NCBI GenBank assembly: GCA_902571425.1 | Contig: CACGBZ010000001.1 | Coordinates: 124,001 to 188,000, forward strand | Source: an uncultured Pelagibacteraceae bacterium | Lineage (GTDB): Bacteria; Pseudomonadota; Alphaproteobacteria; Pelagibacterales; Pelagibacteraceae | Length of the DNA: 64,000 bases | Direction of reading: 5' to 3' | Shown: positions 46,521-55,703 of the stretch, piece after piece | How positions within the stretch are numbered: the first letter of the stretch is position 1 | Layout: the number at the start of each line of letters is the position of its first letter | Made by a program: the position numbers and the translations under genes | The notes under the pieces: model-generated | What the model was told of the DNA's origin: nothing | The model's input: only the letters and a program-made list of their open reading frames with translations | Databases searched by the model: none

Positions 46521-47201
46521 TTATTCAAGATTTTTTAAACGATATTCCCAATTTCCCATTCTCTTATATGTAACTTTGACAATAACTGAAGTTTTATTAT
46601 CAAGCCAAATATCAAAATTTAATTTTTTATCTTCAGGAAGAGATGTATCTTTAGATGTAAGTTTGAAATGATCCGTCTCGTATTGTTTGCCATTAATCGA
46701 AATATTTTCCTTGCCAATAAAAGTAACTATTTGTTCTTTTATACTTCCAGAAATAGGACTTATTTGGCTTTCTGCTTGTAAAATTTTATGACTCCACCAA
46801 TTTCCAATAATATTTTTTATAGAAGCCTCGCCTGAATATGAGGACCCTTTGATATCAAACTTTTTATTATTTTGATCCAGTCTTAAGTTTACAAATTTTT
46901 CTTTTTTATTTTGAAGTGTGTTTGATTGAAAAGATATTAAATTATCTTTTAAATAAATTTCTTCCCCATATCCCTCAACTTTAAATATTGTTGCAGATAG
47001 TAATTTCACCTCAAATTTGTATTGATTTTTTACTATAGTTTTTTCACCATCTCTTTTAAAAAAATAATTGTTATAGCCAATTACTTCATCATTTCTCAAG
47101 ATCTCCATTTCTATTTTGTCAAATTTGTTATAATGACCAATATGAGCTAAAGAAATTGATGAGAAAAATACAATAAGTAAAGCAACTGCAAACTTTTTCA
47201 T
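46521..47201 (-). CDS. Secreted DUF6134-like protein
   Basis: 226-residue protein with a signal peptide ending near SLAHIG. The mature part is beta-rich: EMEILRNDEVIGYNNYFF, VKNQYKFEVKLL, GNWWSHKIL and NFDIWLDNKTSVIVKVTYKR. This pattern fits DUF6134, a predicted periplasmic beta-barrel or beta-sandwich of unknown function. The gene is isolated, convergent with the FAD protein by two bases and divergent from the YczE-like gene. Confidence 0.65.
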   Translation of the reverse strand: MKKFAVALLIVFFSSISLAHIGHYNKFDKIEMEILRNDEVIGYNNYFFKRDGEKTIVKNQYKFEVKLLSATIFKVEGYGEEIYLKDNLISFQSNTLQNKKEKFVNLRLDQNNKKFDIKGSSYSGEASIKNIIGNWWSHKILQAESQISPISGSIKEQIVTFIGKENISINGKQYETDHFKLTSKDTSLPEDKKLNFDIWLDNKTSVIVKVTYKRMGNWEYRLKNLE

Positions 47202-47254
47202 TTGCTAGTTACAATATTAGAATTTTTCATTAATAGATATAGTTTATTACAATT

Positions 47255-47902
47255 ATGTTTTTAAAAATAAAAAAAATTCCAAAAGTAAAATGGAGCTCAG
47301 AAAAACCATTTAATTTTAAACCTAAGTTTTCTACATTTTTTTTCCTATGTTTTGGTTTGTCTTTATTTGGATTAGGTGAGGGATTGTTGATTGTTTCATT
47401 TACCGGAGCCTCTCCCTGGAGTGTTTTAGCGCAAGGTATTTCTTTAAATGTTAATTTAAGTATTGGAACTATCACATTATTAATAAGTATTGCTGTTTTA
47501 ATTTTATGGATACCTCTTGGTCAAAAACCAGGGATGGGTACAATATTTAATGCTTTGATAATTGCAATGATGATTGATCTTTGTATCAAATATGTTCCGA
47601 CACCATCAAATTATATCCATCAATTAATTTTAGCTATAATTTCTGTAATCATAGTTGGAATAGGTGGGGGTATTTATTTAGTATCAAATTTAGGAGCCGG
47701 TCCTAGAGATGGACTTATGATAGGATTACAAAAATTAACCAATTTTCCTATAGCTGTTGTAAGAGCAACGTTAGAAATTTCAGTTGTTAGTATTGGATGG
47801 TATTTAGGAGGAACAGTAGGGATTGGAACTTTATTCTTTGCATTTGGCATAGGTCCATGCGTTGCGTTAGGACTTTATTTGGTTGATAAAACTTTTGATT
47901 AA
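47255..47902 (+). CDS. YczE/YitT-family membrane protein
   Basis: Integral membrane protein of 215 residues with about five helices. Family features are GLSLFGLGEGLLIVS, the GASPWSVLAQGIS loop, QKPGMGTIFNALI and LGAGPRDGLMIGLQ. In other bacteria YczE-like proteins have been linked to regulation of secondary metabolism, but there is no such gene here. The function is unknown. The 3' end overlaps typA by four bases. Confidence 0.75.
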   Translation: MFLKIKKIPKVKWSSEKPFNFKPKFSTFFFLCFGLSLFGLGEGLLIVSFTGASPWSVLAQGISLNVNLSIGTITLLISIAVLILWIPLGQKPGMGTIFNALIIAMMIDLCIKYVPTPSNYIHQLILAIISVIIVGIGGGIYLVSNLGAGPRDGLMIGLQKLTNFPIAVVRATLEISVVSIGWYLGGTVGIGTLFFAFGIGPCVALGLYLVDKTFD

Positions 47903-49725
47903 GCTGCAGCTATAGCTTTTTCGCTTTTTTTTCTTTCGTGTGGATCAAGAATTGCTTTTCTTAATCTACATGAGTCTGGTGTTATCTCTAAAGCTTCATC
48001 AGTATTTAGCATACTTAATTGTTCAGCAATAGACATTGTTCTGACGGGTGTGAGCACAACATTTTCATCAGTACCTTGAGTTCTCATATTTGTTAACTTT
48101 TTACCTTTCATAACATTGATTATCATATCACCTGGTTTAGGTGAAAGACCGACAATCATTCCAGGATAAACGGAGTCATTATGAGTTACAAACATTTCTC
48201 CTCTTGCCTGTAAGTTAAAGATTGCAAATGCAACAGCTTTTCCTTGTTCCATTGAGATTAATGCTCCATTTCTTCTACCTTCCATCTCTCCTTCGAAAGG
48301 ACCATAACTATGGAATATTCTGTTGATTACTCCGTTTCCTTTTGTAAGCGTAAGAAATCTACTTGTGTATCCCATTAGGCCTCTAGTAGGTGCGTGAAAA
48401 ATTAATCTTTTTTTATTAATTCCTGTATCTTTTAATTCTATTAGTTTCCCTTTTCTTTTGTTCATTGAGTCAATTACCTTGGATGAATGTTCTTCATCAA
48501 GGTCCATAGTAATTTCTTCAATCGGCTCAAGTTTATTTCCACTTTCATCAGTTTTGTATAAAACTTTTGGAGGGCTAACTGTCATTTCAAAACCTTCTCT
48601 TCTCATTTGAGTTAAAAGAATTTCTAACATCAGCTCACCTCTACCACTAACAACAAAAGAGTCTTTTCCCTCGTTTTCTGAAAATGTAATACCAACATTG
48701 TTTTGTGCCTCTTGAACTAATCTATCTCGAATTTGGGTGCTGGTTAATTTTTTACCTTCAGTCCCAGCTAAAGGTGAAGTATTTACGGTAATTGTAATTG
48801 ACATTGTAGGAGGATCTATCGGTGTAGCAGGGATTGGTTCATTAACCTCTTGGTCACATATTGTATCAGCAACGTTTGCTTTTTCTAACCCAGCAACAAC
48901 TACAATATCTCCAGCCTCGCCAATATCTATTGGAACTTTTTTTGTTCCTTCATATCTAAAAATTTTTGTTAACTTTCCTTCATCAACTTTTTCACCTTTT
49001 AAATTGATTGCTTTTATAGATTGATTAGCTTTCGCGGTACCCTGTGTAATTCTTCCAACTAAACTTCTTCCTAAAAAACTATCTGCATAAAGTAGTGTTG
49101 ATAACATTGCAAAAGGTTTAGTTTTATCAAGTTCAGCAGGTTTTACATGATCAACAATCAAATCTAACAAAGGATTTAAATTTTCTCTTGGACCATCAAC
49201 TTCATGATCAGCCCAACCCGATCTTCCACTTGCATAGAGAACTGGAAAATCTAATTGTTCTTCATTTGCATCCAAGCTAACAAATAAGTCAAATGTTTCA
49301 TCTAAAACCTCATTAGCTCTTTGATCAGTTTTGTCTAGTTTATTTATTACAACAATTGGCTTTAATCCTTGTTTAAGTGCTTTTGATAATACAAATTTTG
49401 TCTGAGGCATAACACCTTCTGCAGAGTCAATTAATAACAGTGCTCCGTCTGCCATACTTAAAACTCTTTCAACTTCTGCAGCAAAATCTCTGTGGCCTGG
49501 AGTATCGATTATATTTATTCTTGATTTGTTCCAATTGATTGAAGCAGGTTTAGCTAAAATTGTAATTCCTCTCTCTTTTTCAAGCTCACCTGAGTCCATT
49601 AATCTTTCATCGACAACTTCATTATCTCTAAATGAACCACTTTGTTTCATTAAATTATCAATTAAAGTAGTTTTGCCATGATCAACATGGGCTATGATTG
49701 TGATGTTTCTGATATTATTACTCAT
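47899..49725 (-). CDS. typA: Ribosome-associated GTPase TypA/BipA
   Basis: Translational GTPase of 608 residues involved in ribosome assembly and stress adaptation. GTP-binding motifs are AHVDHGKTT (G1), GITI (G2), DTPGHRDF (G3) and NKLDK (G4). The C-terminal domains include FHAPTRGLMGYTSRF and GALISMEQGKAVAF. It is probably co-transcribed with the 38-residue basic ORF located 85 bases upstream. Its own ribosome-binding site is weak. Confidence 0.96.
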   Translation of the reverse strand: MSNNIRNITIIAHVDHGKTTLIDNLMKQSGSFRDNEVVDERLMDSGELEKERGITILAKPASINWNKSRINIIDTPGHRDFAAEVERVLSMADGALLLIDSAEGVMPQTKFVLSKALKQGLKPIVVINKLDKTDQRANEVLDETFDLFVSLDANEEQLDFPVLYASGRSGWADHEVDGPRENLNPLLDLIVDHVKPAELDKTKPFAMLSTLLYADSFLGRSLVGRITQGTAKANQSIKAINLKGEKVDEGKLTKIFRYEGTKKVPIDIGEAGDIVVVAGLEKANVADTICDQEVNEPIPATPIDPPTMSITITVNTSPLAGTEGKKLTSTQIRDRLVQEAQNNVGITFSENEGKDSFVVSGRGELMLEILLTQMRREGFEMTVSPPKVLYKTDESGNKLEPIEEITMDLDEEHSSKVIDSMNKRKGKLIELKDTGINKKRLIFHAPTRGLMGYTSRFLTLTKGNGVINRIFHSYGPFEGEMEGRRNGALISMEQGKAVAFAIFNLQARGEMFVTHNDSVYPGMIVGLSPKPGDMIINVMKGKKLTNMRTQGTDENVVLTPVRTMSIAEQLSMLNTDEALEITPDSCRLRKAILDPHERKKSEKAIAAA

Positions 49726-49810
49726 AAATTCTGGCTCTTATACATATTTAAAAGGATATTAAAACTCAAAAAAACTCATAACTGGCTTGAATAATTTTCA
49801 AAATTGAGGA

Positions 49811-49927
49811 TTAATTTGTCTTTTTTTGCTTATCTTTTTTAAGTTTTCTTTTTTCTTTAAAGCTCAATTTAGGTTTTTTTTTAACACTAGAGTCTTTAAA
49901 TGATTTACCACTATATCTTTTTGACAT
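49811..49927 (-). CDS. 38-residue highly basic small protein
   Basis: Short frame translating to a protein with 15 Lys and 2 Arg among 38 residues, starting MSKRYSGKSFKD and ending KKDKQKKTN, without hydrophobic helix. The composition suits RNA or ribosome binding. It lies 85 bases upstream of typA on the same strand and only 15 bases downstream of an intrinsic terminator, so it may be the first gene of the typA transcript. The ribosome-binding site is weak (GTGAAG at a distance). The length argues for caution. Confidence 0.55.
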   Translation of the reverse strand: MSKRYSGKSFKDSSVKKKPKLSFKEKRKLKKDKQKKTN

Positions 49928-50139
49928 GATTAAACTTCACATAAAAAAAAGGCCATCTTGAGATGGCCTTTTTAGAATTAATTTAAGAAAATGAGGGGTT
50001 ACATTCTCATACTGGTTTCAACAATACTACTATTTACTGACTTATTAGAAAAACATTCATCATCATTCATCACTTTTCAAACGCAATTCAAAAGCAATTC
50101 AAAAGATGATTTCATTTTAGAGTTAGGTTAGGTTTGAGT
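49928..50139. other. Gene-poor stretch with an orphan terminator
   Basis: This stretch separates the typA operon from two orphan genes. It holds the hairpin at 49943-49973, a tandem 11-base repeat GCAATTCAAAA at 50083-50093 and 50094-50104, and the leader repeat at 50118-50144. Two tiny frames exist: a 46-codon one on the plus strand (49991-50131, hydrophobic start) and a 23-codon one on the minus strand (49999-50070, MNDDECFSNKS...) that ends just before the terminator. Neither has convincing coding evidence on its own. Confidence 0.6.
49943..49973. terminator. Intrinsic terminator upstream of the typA operon
   Basis: GGCCATC (49951-49957), loop TTGA, GATGGCC (49962-49968), with eight A before and five T after. 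Read on the minus strand the tail is eight T, a strong terminator, yet no confident gene on that strand lies directly upstream of it. It could end a small RNA or act as an attenuator for the 38-residue ORF and typA. Confidence 0.85.
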
Positions 50140-50144
50140 ATGAA
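50118..50144 (+). repeat. Leader repeat, copy 1
   Basis: 27 bases spanning the start of the first orphan gene. It matches copy 2 (50818-50844, exactly 700 bases away) at 21 of 27 positions without gaps. It begins TAGAGTT and ends GTATGAA, with the ATG at the same place in both copies. Confidence 0.75.
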
Positions 50145-50820
50145 GAAAGTTAATAACTTTAGATTTAATAAATCAGGTTTAGATGATGTACTTCATATAT
50201 CCAATAAAACTTCAATTACAAATCCTGAAAATTATCAATTTTTTTTTGATGGAGTTTTACCTTTAGAGTATCGTGAATATGTTCAAGACGGTTTTTCTTA
50301 TACAATTAAAAACAAATCTAATCATAGTGGAACTTACGATATTTTAATGAAAGAATTTAAAGATTATAAAAAAAAAATATCAGAAATTGTTACTATGTTT
50401 GAAATGAGCAGTGGTTCTATTCACATCAATAAAGACAAAAAAACTAGTGAAGTATATTTTATTAATGGAGGTATTTCTGAGATTAAAAATTCTTATTTTA
50501 AATATGAAAAAAGAAATTTTAGATGTCAAATAGAGGTAAATGACAATAAATTGTGTATATATCAATTACCATCACTCTTTCAATTAGGTGTAAAATTACC
50601 TAATCAATTAAAATATGAACAACCAGATAGATATGAAAAGATTTATTTAAAAAACTCAAATAAAATAACTAAAGTTCTTAATACTTATTTTAAGAAAAAA
50701 AATAAAGATTATTTAGAGTTAAATGTAGAAAATGGTGTTTATCAAATGTTTGAACTGAACAAGTCAAAAGACTTTAAACATCTAAGCAAATCTACTGGTG
50801 TTTGTTTAATTTTAAAATAG
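50140..50820 (+). CDS. Protein of unknown function (orphan gene 1)
   Basis: Unrecognised soluble protein of 226 residues. No signal peptide, membrane helix or known catalytic motif is visible. It has a mixed alpha/beta character with an aromatic-rich N-terminal third (YQFFFDGVLPLEYREY) and a C-terminal end KSTGVCLILK. The ATG at 50140 is preferred over a TTG two codons upstream. The next gene starts 20 bases after its stop, so they probably form a pair. Both carry the same 27-base leader around the start codon. Confidence 0.65.
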   Translation: MKKVNNFRFNKSGLDDVLHISNKTSITNPENYQFFFDGVLPLEYREYVQDGFSYTIKNKSNHSGTYDILMKEFKDYKKKISEIVTMFEMSSGSIHINKDKKTSEVYFINGGISEIKNSYFKYEKRNFRCQIEVNDNKLCIYQLPSLFQLGVKLPNQLKYEQPDRYEKIYLKNSNKITKVLNTYFKKKNKDYLELNVENGVYQMFELNKSKDFKHLSKSTGVCLILK

Positions 50821-50844
50821 AGTTGGGTAAGTGTCGGGTATGAA
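50818..50844 (+). repeat. Leader repeat, copy 2
   Basis: 27 bases beginning at the TAG stop codon of orphan gene 1 and ending just inside orphan gene 2. It matches copy 1 at 21 of 27 positions without gaps, including TAGAGTT at the left end and GTATGAA at the right end. Confidence 0.75.
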
Positions 50845-51775
50845 CAAAAAAAATATTAAAAATTATTTTAAAAGAATTAAACTTCTTAAAAAATATGATC
50901 TTTTGTATAAAATGAATAACACGATCCCAGTAAGTAAAGGATTTATTGTTAGTATAGACAACCAATGGTATTTAAAAAAAATTAAATCTAAACTTCTTAA
51001 TAATAAAGATTTGGCAAAATTAGCAACTTTAAAAAATCCTCAATCATTTGATAATTTTAATCCAAAATTTAAGAAAGACGAACAAATGATTTTAAATTCA
51101 GTAAAAAATAACAAGGGAAGAATTCCTATAACTTTCTGTTATGCTGATAAAATTTTAAAAAATAAAAAATCGGTTGTTGAAAAAGCAGTAAATTTTGATG
51201 GAAATTCAATTTTATGTGCAAATAAAAAATTTATTAATAACAGAAAATTAGTTTTTAAAGCAATTGATAAAGGTTTAAATAATTTTAATTATTTACCCTT
51301 TAAAAAATATTCACAAGATTATGAATTTATTAAAAAAACTTTGACAATAAATTCTACGTTTTACCCTTATATAAATATTAAATACAGATTAAATAGAGAA
51401 TTAACAATAACTGCTATCAAAAAAGATTCTGCTATTAATTTTATTGATATTCCAAAAAGGTTTAGATCTGATAAAGAAATAGTTTTACTTGTTTTAATTA
51501 ATTCTTTAGATGTTAAAGGTCTTAAACATGTTGATAAAAAATTACTATTAGATGGTGAATTTTTACTTAGTATTTTACAAAAATTTTCTGATGAAAAAAA
51601 AGATATATATTTAACTACATTCACTCATTCTAAAACCCTACGTCCATTAATATGGAAGTATATAGGTAAAAAATTTATGAAAGATAAATCTTTTATAAAA
51701 AAAGCGATAAAAATTAAAAATTCTTATGAAAAACTTTTTGATCTTTATGATTATTCTAAAGTTTTTAAAATATAA
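50840..51775 (+). CDS. Repeat protein resembling DUF4116 (orphan gene 2)
   Basis: Lysine-rich protein of 311 residues built of helical repeats of roughly 35-40 residues. Repeating pattern: a basic or acidic turn (KKDEQ, KNKKS, INNRK, SQDYE, RLNRE, RSDKE), then a hydrophobic helix with V-x-x-A or similar. This is like DUF4116 repeats, whose function is unknown. There is no signal peptide or membrane helix. A GTG at 50831 is an alternative start. A terminator belonging mainly to groEL lies just after the stop. Confidence 0.6.
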   Translation: MNKKNIKNYFKRIKLLKKYDLLYKMNNTIPVSKGFIVSIDNQWYLKKIKSKLLNNKDLAKLATLKNPQSFDNFNPKFKKDEQMILNSVKNNKGRIPITFCYADKILKNKKSVVEKAVNFDGNSILCANKKFINNRKLVFKAIDKGLNNFNYLPFKKYSQDYEFIKKTLTINSTFYPYINIKYRLNRELTITAIKKDSAINFIDIPKRFRSDKEIVLLVLINSLDVKGLKHVDKKLLLDGEFLLSILQKFSDEKKDIYLTTFTHSKTLRPLIWKYIGKKFMKDKSFIKKAIKIKNSYEKLFDLYDYSKVFKI

Positions 51776-51777
51776 TT

Positions 51778-51811
51778 AAAAAAAACCCCCGAAATTTTCA
51801 TTCCGAGGGTT
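51778..51811 (-). terminator. Intrinsic terminator of groES-groEL
   Basis: On the minus strand AACCCTCG pairs with CGGGGGTT (one T-G pair; plus-strand arms 51804-51811 and 51784-51791), followed by a run of eight T. It lies about 50 bases after the groEL stop. Orphan gene 2 ends convergently next to it and may also use it weakly. Confidence 0.88.
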
Positions 51812-51860
51812 CTAATTTTGTTTAGTGTATGTTTTTAGAGTGTTCTGGACTGGAACCGTA

Positions 51861-53534
<1,674 letters not shown>

Positions 53535-53544
53535 TTAAATTAAA

Positions 53545-53835
53545 TTATTTACCTGAAATACCCATAATGTCGGACTCTTTCATTATGCTGTATTCTTTGC
53601 CATTAATTTTGACTTCAGTTCCTGACCATTTGCCAAATAAAACTTTATCACCAACTTTAACATCCATTGGAATTATTTTTCCATCCTCAGTTTTCGCACC
53701 ACCTCCTACAGCAACAACTTTGCCTTCTTGAGGTTTTTCTTGAGCAGTGTCAGGGATAATTATTCCTCCAGCAGTTTTTTCACTGCCATCTAATACTTCG
53801 ATTAAAACTCTGTCATGTAACGGTTTAAACTTCAT
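53545..53835 (-). CDS. groS: Co-chaperonin GroES
   Basis: Ten-kDa lid protein of GroEL, 96 residues. The start [16 protein letters not shown], the mobile loop ending [18 protein letters not shown] and C-terminal [12 protein letters not shown] are all typical. The ATG at 53835 is chosen because it has an AAAGGAGA ribosome-binding site and matches family length; an in-frame start 13 codons upstream would add an unrelated tail. A sigma32-like promoter lies about 40-65 bases upstream. Confidence 0.97.
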   Translation of the reverse strand: MKFKPLHDRVLIEVLDGSEKTAGGIIIPDTAQEKPQEGKVVAVGGGAKTEDGKIIPMDVKVGDKVLFGKWSGTEVKINGKEYSIMKESDIMGISGK

Positions 53836-53872
53836 AAATTCTCCTTTATAAATCTTTATAAATATGAGCTTC

Positions 53873-53900
53873 ATATAGATATTTCACCGCCTATTTCAAG
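53873..53900 (-). promoter_or_regulatory. Sigma32 (RpoH)-type promoter of groESL
   Basis: Minus strand CTTGAAA (53894-53900), then 15 bases, then CTATAT (53873-53878). The first box is a perfect heat-shock -35; the second matches the CCATAT of the hsp20 promoter at five of six positions. No CIRCE inverted repeat for HrcA is seen in this leader. Confidence 0.75.
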
Positions 53901-53967
53901 ATCAGAAAATCCTTAGGATGTGAATATTGCTAGTAAATTCCGGTTTTTATGGTTTATACCTTAAAAT

Positions 53968-54786
53968 ATGACCAAAAATTTAGATTTGAATGGCTTACAA
54001 TCAATCGCTGATAACTATGATCTTTTTTATATAGACTTATGGGGTGTTGTTCATAATGGGGTTAATCTCCATGAAAAGGCAATAGCTGTTTTAAATGAAC
54101 TTTTAAAAAAAAATAAAATGTTAGTACTTTTAACAAATGCCCCAAGACCAAACAAAACTGTTCAAAATTTTTTAGAAAAGATGGGCATGGATAAAGTACT
54201 CAGAGATCATGTATTTACCTCAGGAGAAGCAGCCCTGAATTATTTGAAAAAATCATACTTATCGAAAAAGTTTTATCACATAGGTCCACCAAGAGATTTT
54301 GATTTATTTTATTTATTTGAGAAAAATAAGTGCGAAGATATTAGTGATAGTGAATATTTATTGTGTACAGGGTTATTTGATGATCATGATAAGGATTTAA
54401 AATTTTATAAAGATTTACTTGAAAAACATATTACCAAAAAAATGATTTGCACAAATCCAGATTTAATCGTTGATCGTGGAGAAGTTAGAGAGTTATGTGC
54501 TGGTTCTGTTGCAATGGTTTTTGAAAAAATGGGTGGAGAAGTAGTATATTTTGGAAAACCCCATCCAGAGGTTTATAATCAGTCAATAGATAACAAAAAT
54601 AAAAAAATATTAGCAATTGGAGATAATTTAAATACTGATATCAAAGGTGCGAATCTTTTAAATTATGATTCTTTATTAATTGGTAACGGAATACATAGAA
54701 ATGAAATAAAAAAAAAAGGCATCCAAGATGTTTCAAAAGAGTATGAAGCGATAGTTAATTTTATTCAATCAGATTTAAAATGGTAA
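53968..54786 (+). CDS. HAD-superfamily hydrolase, subfamily IIA (TIGR01459 type)
   Basis: 272-residue phosphatase-like protein. The nucleophile motif is YIDLWGVVHNG near residue 20, motif II is VLLTNAPRP, and motif IV is AIGDNLNTDIKGA near 215. This matches the alphaproteobacterial NagD-like group often found directly upstream of ribF, as here. The substrate is unknown; a role in flavin or sugar phosphate metabolism is only suggested by position. It overlaps ribF by seven bases. Confidence 0.87.
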   Translation: MTKNLDLNGLQSIADNYDLFYIDLWGVVHNGVNLHEKAIAVLNELLKKNKMLVLLTNAPRPNKTVQNFLEKMGMDKVLRDHVFTSGEAALNYLKKSYLSKKFYHIGPPRDFDLFYLFEKNKCEDISDSEYLLCTGLFDDHDKDLKFYKDLLEKHITKKMICTNPDLIVDRGEVRELCAGSVAMVFEKMGGEVVYFGKPHPEVYNQSIDNKNKKILAIGDNLNTDIKGANLLNYDSLLIGNGIHRNEIKKKGIQDVSKEYEAIVNFIQSDLKW

Positions 54787-55703
54787 AACACTATACAAAT
54801 TTTAATATTCAAAAAACACATAGAGGATCAATTATTCTTATAGGTAATTTTGATGGTTTACATTTAGGACATCAAAAATTATTTCAATTAGCAAAGTCAT
54901 ATAAGAAAAAATATAATTTAAAGATTGGTGTTGTAAATTTTGATCCAATGCCAAAAATGTTTTTTAATAAAAAATTAAAAAATTTTCGGCTTTCTAATAA
55001 TGATCAAAAAATTAAGTTACTTAGTAATTTAAAAGTAGATTTTGTTATTACAAAAAAATTTGATAAAAAATTTTCAAAAACTAAAGCTCTAAACTTTATT
55101 ACTCAAATTTTAAATAAAAAATTAAGTTCCAAATTTATTTTTGTTAGCAATAATTTTAGATTTGGAAATAAAAGAGAAGGAAATGTCAATTTATTAAAAA
55201 AATATGAGCAATTGTTTAATTATAAAGTTGTTAAACCAGAACCATTAATTAAAAGAAACAAGATCGTATCATCGTCTTTAATAAGAAATCTGTTAGAAAA
55301 GGGTCTCTTAGACAAAGCTAATAATCTTTTAAAAAGAAACTGGTCGATTCAAGGAGTGGTTAAAAAGGGAAGACAAGTAGGAAAAAAAATTGGTTTTCCA
55401 ACCTGCAACATAGACATTGGTGATTATGTTTTGGCAAAACCAGGAGTTTATGCTGTCAAAGTTTTGAGAAAAAATAGTGATAAATATCTTAAAGGAATTG
55501 CTAATCTTGGATACAGACCAACATTTAATCAAAAAAAAATATTATTAGAAGTTCATTTATTTAATTTTTCTGGAAATCTTTATAATAAACTTTTATCAGT
55601 AGAGTTTTTAAAGTTTATAAGGAAAGAAAAAAAATTTAATAATGTTAATCAATTAAGAGCTCAAATTATAAAAGATTTAAATATTGCAAAAAAGACTAAA
55701 TGA
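54780..55703 (+). CDS. ribF: Bifunctional riboflavin kinase/FAD synthetase
   Basis: Makes FMN and FAD from riboflavin. The 307 residues hold an N-terminal adenylyltransferase domain (IGNFDGLHLGHQKLF; SSSLIRNLLEKG near residue 162) and a C-terminal riboflavin kinase domain (GRQVGKKIGFPTCNI near 200, then GVYAVKV and EVHLFNFSG). It overlaps ileS by four bases, giving the common ribF-ileS-lspA order. Confidence 0.95.
   Translation: MVKHYTNFNIQKTHRGSIILIGNFDGLHLGHQKLFQLAKSYKKKYNLKIGVVNFDPMPKMFFNKKLKNFRLSNNDQKIKLLSNLKVDFVITKKFDKKFSKTKALNFITQILNKKLSSKFIFVSNNFRFGNKREGNVNLLKKYEQLFNYKVVKPEPLIKRNKIVSSSLIRNLLEKGLLDKANNLLKRNWSIQGVVKKGRQVGKKIGFPTCNIDIGDYVLAKPGVYAVKVLRKNSDKYLKGIANLGYRPTFNQKKILLEVHLFNFSGNLYNKLLSVEFLKFIRKEKKFNNVNQLRAQIIKDLNIAKKTK

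Noticed and set aside
49991..50131. 46-codon plus-strand frame (starts MRGYILILVSTILLF)
   Set aside because: No ribosome-binding site, directly after a terminator, and overlapping the leader repeat in a different frame from any downstream gene; could be chance.
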